Shown here: positions 54,301-64,000 of the stretch, piece by piece
How positions within the stretch are numbered: the stretch's first letter is position 1
How the letters are laid out: every line of letters starts with the position of its first letter
Source: Apostichopus japonicus
Taxonomy: Eukaryota; Echinodermata; Holothuroidea; Aspidochirotida; Stichopodidae
Reading direction: 5' to 3'
NCBI RefSeq assembly: GCF_037975245.1
Contig: NC_092572.1
Span: 7,517,501 to 7,581,500, forward strand
DNA: 64,000 nucleotides
Program-made: the position numbers and the translations under genes
The notes under the pieces: generated by a model
Seen by the model: the letters and a program-made list of their open reading frames with translations, nothing else
The model's database searches: none
Told to the model about the DNA's origin: nothing

Positions 54301-55265
54301 AGAGACAGCGGTAAATGAAGGGTTCTATATTTCTCAGAGATCTATTATGTGTTATTGCAGATAACTCAACAAACGAAGACTGGCTGCAAATCAGATTGCT
54401 GGCTGAATATCTCAGACATATTCCGAAACACAGAAATGTTGTAGAAATTGTGTAGACTGACACAGTACAATGTAGGCAATACATTGCTTAATATAGTTTA
54501 CATGAATTATGCACCTGTCACTGAATTTTGCTCTATCAAAAGTTAGGTAACAAATTGAATTGCTCGATATAAATTAATCTTGTTCCACACGGAATACATC
54601 ACAAATAGTATTGTCCTTCGAAACTGCGAAATACGTCGATGCCCATTTTAAGACAATAAACATGCATGGATTAAGTAGATCCGATCAATCAACAGATGCT
54701 ATACGGATTGGATCATTTTTATTGGAAGCTCTGAAGGTCCTATTCTTTCTTGAATCAATATACGTTAGTAAAAGTATCATATGATACCATACAACTAAAA
54801 TTAAAACCGTTCTGACGTCTCTTTGAACTTCCAACTGTTTTGATAGAATATATGTTATAAAGTTTGCTGCTCAGGCTGATAATTTACCAGTTCTCTCGAT
54901 GCCTGGATTATGTTCAGATTCACTGTGAGTTATCTTCTGTTTTGTTTTTGGATTGCTGCTATTGGACTGTTGAATTATACTAGATATTTCTGCAAATGAG
55001 AAAGATACTTCACGTGCTAAAACTCCACATTGTAATGTTAGGAATAAAATCACGCTAGCAAAACATTACGATGCATCAGCTTAATTATTTGAACACTTAC
55101 TGATATTTGCTAAATAAATTTACACTGCAATTTTTACATTCTCTGTCCTGTTTTATTCAATTCCAGATGCACAATTATAACGTCTTGCTTGAAGGTGAAT
55201 GTGCAGCTCGAATTACCCTTACAGCGATGAAGACAAATCTATTTAAGCTAGAACATATATTGTAA
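51329..55265 (+). pseudogene. Ig-pseudokinase receptor paralogue, copy B (decayed)
   Basis: Exon relics are collinear with copy A. The signal-peptide exon is at ~51329-51382 with no ATG and a stop. Ig1 starts after the TTTTTCAG acceptor (from 51967; it shares QSYLFRGEARTYD but is deleted and frameshifted to a stop at 52224). The small cytoplasmic exons are near 53017-53054 and 53330-53404. Kinase exon 1 is at ~54150-54240 (FYFYGD retained, then frame lost at a poly-G run), exon 2 at 54359-54470 with an in-frame TAG, and exon 3 at ~54588-54765 shifted. Exons for the catalytic loop and the APE/DVWSF region are absent. The penultimate exon is at ~54852-54924 and the last at 55167-55265. Ig2 and transmembrane exons were not found. 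The gene is clearly non-coding now. Confidence 0.8.
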
Positions 55266-58200
55266 AGTACAATCTACGGTTCCAAAATTCAAGGCGCGAA
55301 GGACATAACTATTTGGGGGCATGGGAACACAGCTGGTAGAACTAAGAGAGGAACAGAATAACTTAGACCGGATGAAATGGAAACTTTTATGTTAATATCG
55401 GCTCTGTTTCTTTTCACAACAGTTTAGGCGCTGACAATTACAATTTTGTGTACAAAGGTGGTTAATTTGTTGCTGTGAAATTTCGTGTATTCGCTGTCTT
55501 CACGTTTTTTTGTTCATTACCAGCATTTTCATACATATTGAAGTAAATTAAATTCCTTTTTTAAGTTTAGAGTAGGACTTCATATCACAAGACATTCTAA
55601 ACTACCGTAACACAGTCTAAAAGTGGTCGAAATTCAAATGAGATTTGCCCATCTCCGAGCTACAGGAAGTTAGTCCATATTGTTACAATATTACATGGAG
55701 CACTGATATCATACAGGCAAACGCAGCAAGAGCTACAAAAAACTACATAAACATGACCTCACGTTGCTGCAATCTGCTTGTATCAAGTCGTTTGTGCCTG
55801 TAAATAAAAAGTTTACACCTGCGCAGTTACCTGACCGTGTCATAAAAATGTGTGAGATTTCCTCAATTTCATCGATTAGTAAACAAATTGTTTGTAAAAG
55901 AGTGAGCAAAACAGTAGTTCATAAAAAGGAACTGTACAAATCGAAAAAAAATGTATTAACTATGAACGCATGTTTAACTGCAAACAATTGTCTAGCATGC
56001 AAAGCTTTAACTATTTGACGTAGATTGACGATGTCGATCTTCTTTAACATATTCTCAGACCAGGGAGTTGTTCCATAACAACTCCCTGCTCAGACATAGA
56101 GGGAAATAAAACAATAACGCAAATCATGCAATTGTAAATGGACACTTTTAAAAAACGTTCTCACCCTCTTTAATAGTAAACTTTTACTTTGAATCAAAGT
56201 AGCTACATCTATTACTTCTACTTTGATACGTAAAACACTTCTGTTTAATTAGAATGTATTCATTTCTTTGGTTGCGAGTGAACTTTTGCTTTTTTCCGTT
56301 GTCTGGATAAATGCAAGTTGCATACGGTCTGCTAAATTTCTAGAAGGTATTTTTTCTTTTTTTTTCTTTTCAAAGTATTGATGCATATTACAGTAGCTAC
56401 AGCTGTAGAATTGAAGAAGGCAAAAAAACATTCGAGCACAATGAAGACAATATTTTGCTTTTTATCATGTTATCAACTAGATTGGATGAATGTTAAATTG
56501 AAAATGAGATTGAAGTTTTTCGAAATGTACAATCTTTATATAATATGATGAAATGTTGAATATAATCGACCCGAGTTTGAAATATATGTATATCTACGAA
56601 AAGAATTACCAATATGTAACAAGATGAAAGATATGATACCGGAATATGTAAATAAAAAAAAGACAAAAATTGTCAGGTGGAATTCGTTAAGACGCTAAAA
56701 CAACTTCAACCATTTCTATTTACAGATTGGAAGTTGTTTGTTCTCTCATGATTTGGCAAAAGTCTTTTCATAGAAAAACCCTAGCGTTACTGTATTGTAT
56801 TCAGGGCGTCAATCATTGTGGAGGTAGGGGAAACGTGCCATAATCTTTGAAGGTTGGGGACACAATATCAAATAACCCCTCCCCCATGTTAGGTGACTTA
56901 CTCGTGTAGGAGCCAGGATTAGCATGCTCATATTGACTCGTGTGTCTTATAAAGGAGCCCAAACATTGTGCAATGAGATTAGTAGTTATTAATGTTATAT
57001 TATCATCTGCTTAATTACCCCGGTTGCAAAGTAGAACTTTTCAACTGATTTGCAATAAGAATTATGGATATCATTTATAGCGTAAGTTAATGAGGAACCG
57101 TGTCCATATAGCGATGAGGCTATATGCTTAGCCAGCAGATTTAGAAAGCCCACAGCATTCACTAAACGCATTTCCAATATATTACTATTTGATATATTAA
57201 AGTGTGTTGTATTATCACTAACTAGCAATATAATAGTACATGTTAATTGTATCGTACATTCAGTTTGGTTAGCAATGCATTTCATTATAGTGTTAAGTGT
57301 ATTTGAGATAATTATATATGTCATATATAGAAGTTTTGAGACAGATACATATATGGTGCTAAGTCTGGGTGCTAAGCTATTATATCCATATTGTTGTTAC
57401 AGCCATGTTAACCACATCTCAAATTGTGTGGTGAGTAATTATCTACAAATGTTTACAGAACATTATTTTTGATTAAGTACATGCCAAGTACATGTCCGTA
57501 CCCTGCGGGATGGGGTGGACAGGGAGAGCTGTCTCCGTGAGATTTCCTCGTTCTAAATGAAAGTAGCCCTAAGAAAATGTGCATGCCTGGACAGCATGCG
57601 TTATTTCAGTTAGTTTCAGCGAGATGATCCAATCAGTTCTTCTGAATCTAATAGTCCATAGTGTGCAGATTCAATATTTTAGGCACGTATTGTAGGAATG
57701 ACTTTCAAATGAAATACAATGTTTATTTAAATCACTCATCATGCACAATTTCGGATGCAACGAACGTGCGTTTGGTTTGGTTGGAATAAAAATAAACGTA
57801 GAGAGTTCATAATTTTTAACCTGCGCGACCATTGTATAGTCTAATGTGAAACTACGACTCATAAATAACTTTATTACATCTAAATGTATTATATAGGCCT
57901 ATCAGTTTGATTGTTAGCCCTTTTATCATTGTCCACGTGTTTAACTAAGAATATTGAGGCACAGTCCCCTACACGCCATAGCCAGTAAGCTAATTTATAC
58001 CCCCCCCCCTCTCTCTCTCTCCGAGTGGGTCACTTTTGGCTGGAAGACAAATAATGATAACACAAACCTGACCATGAATTTACGCATAATTTACACAGGC
58101 TTCCCGTCTGCATATATAGGCTACAGATACTGCAGAGCGCTCTACGGTGCATTGAATTATTCAACTACTTGTGTACATTTGTATAACAATATTATTTTAT

Positions 58201-58340
58201 TCTTGTGTGCAAGCTTTAAGAATGTTTCCGATTTTGGTTTAGGTTCCACATGTATTAATCATGAAAAAGCCCTAAGTAACACCCGGATGCTAAATATATA
58301 TTCTTCTTAATTTAAATATAATCCCTTGTCATATGTGATT
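55266..58340. other. Intergenic DNA between pseudogene B and duplicated block; contains ~1.25 kb unique insertion
   Basis: 56100-56780 aligns with 29440-30480 of unit A. The segment ~56785-58040 has no counterpart there, since unit A is continuous at about 30455; it ends in a C9-(CT)n run at 58001-58020. No gene was recognised. The ORFs at 56995-57324 and 57954-58310 lack motifs. Confidence 0.5.
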
Positions 58341-60434
58341 ATTGTTAAACTGTATTTATGACTGACATATCAAGTCAGGGACCAAACATAAGCAAACGTA
58401 CAGACTTCTAGATGTGAATCCGCCCCTTGTTCCCCCGCCGGAGATTCGCCCTTGGACCACATTTGTGGCCCTAGGGCCCCTGGTCTCCACCCAAGAAAGG
58501 CTTAGCACCAAGGCGCGCATTATCCATAGTCATTTATGTTAGACCCACACATGTTTATTGATTTCCTTTGAACATATTAAGAAGGTTGTAGTATAATAAA
58601 ACGGATCTGCCAACCACATACAAGTTAATTCAATTTTGACTTTGAAGTATTTCCTGTTCAAAAAGTCTTTGGAATCGGTTGACCTAAAATGACTTTCCTA
58701 TTAACAATATGTGTCTTGTGCATTATGGAATGAATCCACATTTGAAGTGGAAATTTCATGAAACAGTCGCTTGTGAAGTCTTCCGAATCGGTTGATCGCA
58801 AACAACTGTAGCAACGCTTACGAAAACTTTATACACTCTATATATTTTGTAACATCGTGTATAAATAAAGTTCCGACGTTTTGAATAAATGGCACTTAAA
58901 AGTCTGATTAAATTGGCATGTCTTTTGGAACAATTCCTTCTCTCATTTGCCTTTCTGTAAGTTGAATTTTGGTACTCGTATGGTCGCAGGCGATGTCTTC
59001 TCACATTTACGTACTAAAAAGGTTTCATTACGGCTAGATGTCTTCCGGCTACAATTCCTTTACCCATACTCCTTTCTCCAGGTTGAAATTGGAACACTCA
59101 TGGTTGCAGGTGATTTCGTCTCACAGTTCATACACTGAACTGAACTATTTTTTGCTATAAAATATTAACTGAAAGAAACTGTAGAGAAGGTATGTTATAA
59201 GTAGGTTATGAAACATGTCCATACATGAAAGCACTTCATCGTGAACCGAACAAACTAAATTTGATGCCCAGTTGGTTCAGCCTATTTTGCAAACTTAGTG
59301 AGAAACATTTCATTAACCTAAAACTAGACCGTAACAAATGCAAACGACTCAGTTGCCATTGTACACACAGTATTGTTTCTGTATCTTGTTATTGTATGTT
59401 GTCAAAAAAATGTAATTAGAATATCACTCACTTTTCATTGTCAAACCCCTCAAAGCTGATTTCTCTGTCTTTTTGGCTTCTTGTTTTACTTCGTTCGATA
59501 CCGAACATTTTTTGAACCTTCATTAGAAAGAATCAAGAAATATATATAATATATCAAGTCATGATATTTTTAAAGAAGCAACTTCCGTCTAAAATGCAAC
59601 CCTCTGGAAAGCTGGATACAAGTATGAAATTGAATACACACCGAAGAGCAGCAACCATACCCAGATAAAGACGAAAAGAACAAAACCAGAATATTAATAT
59701 GGTAACACTCCACCATACAATAAAAGCGTTAAAACCAATGTGGGTGCGCAGTTTCTGAAACTCGTAAACAAGCATTTTTCTTCTGACCATGCCATACATA
59801 AGATATTTAACAAGAACATCATCAAAATTAGCTATAGCTGTATGAGGATTATGTGGCACATAATAAAAGGCCGCAATACCAAATCAAAAATGTCGAAAGC
59901 AAACCCGGATACCAGATAAATAACTTGAAATTGCAGAAAAAAAGCGAGATGACTTCTATCCAGGGAATGTTTCGCAGCGATATAATCTACAAAGCAGATG
60001 TCACATCTGGTCGAGAGACAGCAGTATAAATCGGGCTGGCTAGTGAAAGCTTCAATGCAAGGTACAACAACCACACCAAATATTTCCGAAACGAATGTTA
60101 CCAAAAAGAAAATGAGCTCTAAAACCGAATTGGGACTTAAAAGATAGAATATTGATCACTTCATTTCTTGGGAAATCCTAAGTCAGTCTAAGACACATAG
60201 GCGCAGCTCCGACCAGTGTAATCTCTGTATGAAAAAAAAACAAGTTATTCTTATTAAGAAGCAGAGCCGACAAAAGCTACAACTCAATCTACAAGCGTAG
60301 CGAATTTATTGCCATATGTCGTCATGACAACCGTTCAAAAAAGCCCCCAAAGGTAATAGTGGCCCTTGAAAAATTCAGTTGCCTGATGATTGCAGCAGTG
60401 AAAAGAACTCAACATTCGCGTGAAAGTATGAAAG

Positions 60435-60512
<78 letters not shown>

Positions 60513-60555
60513 CCAAGACAACGGATGATTACAACGAGTTATTATCAAACACTCT
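58340..60555. repeat. Duplicated intergenic block, copy B (matches 30.7-33.1 kb)
   Basis: It is collinear with unit A. It includes the GC-rich piece at 58420-58500, the internally repeated ~110-bp segment at 58955-59120, and the sequence before the TA tract at 59540-60380. This shows that the whole interval between the convergent genes was duplicated together with them. Confidence 0.75.
60436..60510. repeat. (TA)n microsatellite
   Basis: About 73 bp of TA dinucleotide, at the position matching 32854-33072 in unit A but shorter. Confidence 0.95.
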
Positions 60556-62964
60556 TACATTAGAATTTCTGGACATTTTCGATTAGTAAGGCTGGTGATG
60601 ATTGATACGAATTGGTCTTCGTTGATGTTCATTTCCAGAAATTGCAGGGTCTCTAATGAGGGCAGTGTTACGTCTTTGATGAAGTCAATAGCACACTCTT
60701 CTCTAAATGTCATTCTTTTTACGTTTACCTGTTGGAGTACAATTACGTTATATTTCCATGTTGAATAACCCAAAGAACAAAATTCAATACCTAACACTTA
60801 TTGAGGCATATCACAATATTGGGTGTGTTTAGTACATCAAAATGGAGTTTAGTTAAAACAAATGATCAATCAAATCATGATACCGTATAGGATTTCAGGA
60901 TATTTTATTTGTTTGTACATGAATCAGGTCGTATATAAAAATATAAAAAACGATATACAGAACTATTAATGTGTAGAGCAATATGCTAATTGGATAACAT
61001 GTTTAGGTGGGCTATCAGCCGGTTCATTGAACCAACTTATCAATCATTTTTTTTCACAAAATCACAAGTTGAACATAAATATTGGAAAATTAAATAAGCA
61101 ACATTATTTTAATATAAATTGAAACAGTTTCCACTACTTACATCACATGAATTGCAAACATCGCAGAAATCTGTTAAAGCGACTCTGTGGTGTTTCCTGT
61201 CAAGATGCTGTATGTGAATCGTTCCTTTGCTTATTTTGGTGATAATTTCCTGCTTCTTCTCTAGATTACTTATTTCATAAATACAGTCGATCAAATTGTC
61301 CCACATTTGTTGTTCCTTGAGAGATTGTACTGCTTTATCTAATCTAGCATGATTCATGCCGAACATAAACTGCAATAATCTAACCGTTGCATCGTCAGTA
61401 CTATTTTTTATGAGTTCATCTATCCACGCCCATTCTTTAACCCTCTTTGGCACATACTGAGCAGCTAAAAATTCCTGAAAGAATTCATGATAAAACATGA
61501 TTCCAGCATAGGACGAAAAAGCCAGTTCTTCTAATTGACTTCCTCCGCCTCCTACTTTCTTTGAATACTTGAGCAAACCTACGGCTACGGCAAGTTGGGT
61601 ATCTTTTTCACCAAGTTCATTGTTCCAATACTCGCGTTCACCAAGTGACAGGCTCATTTTGTTCTCAAATGCTATTTTACCAAGGCTGTCTTCAAGACTC
61701 TTAATATCTTTTTGAATGGACATTTTATCAACTTTCTGCACGTATCGGGATTCCAAACAGGTAATCACTAATCGTATTATTGTTGTCAGTTTGTTAACAT
61801 TCATTTCTTTATATTTCCCTGTTGGCTCTAACATTCTGCATGTGATTATATGAATAATCATAATCAGCAGAAGGGGTGTTTCAGAAAAATTCTGAACAAT
61901 TTCGTTTAATTCCATACATTCATAAACCCTTTTTGAAAGCATTTCTAAAGTATCACAAGCTACGTTTCGTGGAACGGTGTTATCTTTCTGCTCTGATTTT
62001 CCTTGCTTTATCAACTTTGTTGTTACCTCATTGTTACATCCTCCCTCTGTCACCAGCAGACTGTCGTTATTTGTCGTTTTTTCTTCAATCGTCTCATGTT
62101 TTTTGGCATCCGATTTAGCTTGTGACTTAGGGTTGCTCATATTTGAATCGAGGATCAAAGATAACTGGGGTATTGCTTGTGAGTTAAAGTAATATTTGCA
62201 GGTTTTCTGAATATACTCATTGACTTGATTATTACTGAAACCATTCAATTTTACTTTTGAATATGGTAGAGCAAATGAAGTTTTCATGTCATCAAATTCA
62301 CGAGACGTTACCCAAACCTTAATATTTTTAAACTTAGTGTTTATTGTATTTTCGAGTAAATTTGCGACCGTCAGATTAGCATAGTTTTCAGCCCCCTCTT
62401 GGAAGAGGTTGACAAGCTCTTCTTTATCATTGGTAGGATTCTCTGCAGATGTATTGGCACTAATCGTAGACATCGATAGCTCATCAAGCCCATCCAAGAG
62501 TACTTGAAACTCAAAATTTTGAAATATTTCAATAATATCGTCCACCGTCAAGTCGATTCCAACAGGCATCATTTTCTTGACAAGTTCGGAAAGTATCATG
62601 GAAGGAACAACCTCTTTCAGGTGAATATATATTAGTATAGGTTCACTGGTTTGATTCTTTTTACCAACTTTCGGATTTGTCATCTTTGATACCCAATCGC
62701 TAACCAAGTGTTGAGTGAAGGTTGTCTTCCCGTAACCTAAATCTGCTGTAACGATGACCCGATTAGTACTTTCGTTATTAAACTCCGGTGTAGACAGAAA
62801 GTCGCTATCGCGATGACTGACGTCACCTTTCGCGTTAGTGACGATGCATCGGCACGTAGTGTAAAAGGCTTGTATCGGTATTGGTTCACCCCATGGTAGC
62901 GGCTTGATGAAGCCAAATTTCTCGTACTGCTTTATTAGAACATCCACCAATTTTTTTTTCCTCT
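60555..62964 (-). CDS. NACHT-LRR part of Ig-NLR copy B (5' exons outside the window)
   Basis: Exons 62964-61142 (NACHT) and 60728-60555 (LRR; ends at TAA, or at 60559 if GTAAGA is a donor) match copy A exon for exon. The same acceptor position, phase and GAT|GTAAGT donor are present. Motifs: Walker [13 protein letters not shown], Walker [30 protein letters not shown], and LRR-exon sequence [20 protein letters not shown]. Both exons are fully open, unlike its pseudogene neighbour. Relative to copy A it gains about 14 residues before LSKRVYECMEL and lacks a ~25-residue segment near the NACHT C-terminus. The linker exon that in copy A lies 300 bp upstream is not found. The AACTGG tandem repeat occupies that place, so Ig, TM and linker exons should lie beyond 64000 or are lost. 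Confidence 0.85.
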
Positions 62965-63184
62965 CTTAAAAAAAAAACATAAAATATCAATGACTGCCAA
63001 GATTGTTAAACGTTAAGGTATTATTAAAAGGTATGGTATCAATGAGGAAGGAATTTATAGTTTGCATTAAAACTTAAAAAATAACGTAATGATAATGCGA
63101 TATCTTTTTTTAATGAATGTTATTCATTTCTTAAAAAAAAAAAAAAAAAAAACCTCTTGTATTCATCATTTTATTCTAGCTATT

Positions 63185-63915
63185 AAATCCAATTGTTGCA
63201 ATCCCTAGTAGAAATTCCAGTAGAACCCAGTTAAAAAATCAACTAGGTTCTACTAGGGCCTACTGTGTTTAACTGGTTTTTAACTGTGTTTAACTGGGTC
63301 TTACTGGGTTCCAACTGGGCTATGCTGTACATGAGCTAGGTTCAACTGAGTTTACACAATGTTCAACTGGGTTTGTTCAGGCCCAACTGAATTTGAACTA
63401 TGTTTGAACTGGTCCAGCTGGGCTTCAACTAGGTTTCACTGGTTTTTGCACTAGCCCAACTGGGTTTGAACTATGTTGACTGGTGAACTTGCCCTGTTGG
63501 GGTTGAACTAGGTTTCACTGATTTTGCACTGGCCCAACTGGGTGTGAACTATGTTGGCTGGTGAACTGACCCAGCTGGGGTTTAACTAGGTTTCACTGGT
63601 TTGCACAGGCCCAACTGGGTTTGAACTGTGTTTACTGGTGAACTTGCCCTGTTGTGATTGAACTAGGTTTCACACTGGCCCAACTGGGTTTGAACTATGT
63701 TGACTGGTGAAATTTCCCTGTTGGGTTTCAACTAGGTTTCACATTGGCCCAACTGGGTTTGGACTATGTTGACTGGTGAACTTGCCCGGCTGGGTTGAAA
63801 CTAGGTTTCACTGGTTTTGCACTGGCCCAACTGGGTTTAGACTGTTGACTTGTGAACCTGCCTAGCTGGGGTTGAACAAGGGTTCACTGGTTTTGCACAG
63901 GTTTGAAGTAGGCTG
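63185..63915. repeat. Tandem repeat based on AACTGGGTTT, ~70-80-bp units
   Basis: Units such as GGCCCAACTGGGTTTGAACT, then TATGTTGACTGGTGAACTTG and GAACTAGGTTTCACTGG, recur near 63453, 63531, 63608, 63677, 63746 and 63826. The left part is a shorter-period array of AACTGGGTT-like words. It occupies the first intron upstream of the NACHT exon of NLR-B. Confidence 0.9.
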
Positions 63916-64000
63916 TTGGTTTTTACAGGTTTTTAATGAAGAAGATATACAACTAAAACTAGAATAGAATGGCTTTATGTTAATAACAGGAACCAATTAA

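Noticed and set aside
57954-58310. 118-codon + strand ORF
   Set aside because: It crosses the C9-(CT)n junction of the copy B insertion, has no domain, and has no open counterpart in unit A.

Overview
The window looks like AT-rich invertebrate nuclear DNA: introns with GT-AG borders, long (TA)n microsatellites, several kinds of DNA transposon and no bacterial-style operons. The protein families (expanded NACHT/NLR proteins and Ig-domain kinase-like receptors) and the repeat landscape suggest a marine deuterostome. My best guess is an echinoderm such as a sea cucumber; this is inference, since no barcode gene is present.

The core is a tandemly duplicated, convergent pair of immune-type receptor genes. 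Unit A has a + strand receptor at 5116-29036, which I could assemble from 13 phase-consistent exons: signal peptide, two Ig domains, a transmembrane segment and a tyrosine-kinase-like domain. That domain has lost its catalytic residues, so it is a predicted pseudokinase. Facing it on the - strand at 33131-38802 is an 8-exon gene encoding signal peptide, two Ig domains, a transmembrane helix, then NACHT and one LRR exon: a predicted membrane-anchored, Ig-bearing NLR of about 1002 aa. Unit B repeats the pair. Its kinase-like gene is a decayed pseudogene (about 51329-55265), while its NACHT-LRR gene (60555-62964, 5' end beyond the window) is open. A weak relic near 2.88-3.55 kb suggests a third, older unit.

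The 17-kb intron of the unit A kinase-like gene is caused by a transposon nest. A CACTA/EnSpm-type element (8730-25149, CACTG...CAGTG ends, TG target duplication, subterminal tandem repeats) carries two decayed - strand genes: a C2H2/TNP2-like transposase and a SAM-domain SAMD3-like protein. Into it are inserted a 989-bp solo LTR (9562-10550, TSD GATGG) and a 2.84-kb hAT-type element (20554-23393, TSD GACCCAGT). The hAT element is almost entirely a ~138-bp satellite with higher-order structure. The paralogous intron in unit B lacks the nest.

Between the two units (38.9-51 kb) lies repeat-rich DNA with no convincing gene. It includes a second, short CACTA element (44581-48131) holding a ~318-bp foldback, paired arrays of CTTAAG-type palindromes, and a dispersed repeat pair. 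The right edge (63.2-63.9 kb) is a tandem repeat that separates NLR-B from its unseen upstream exons.
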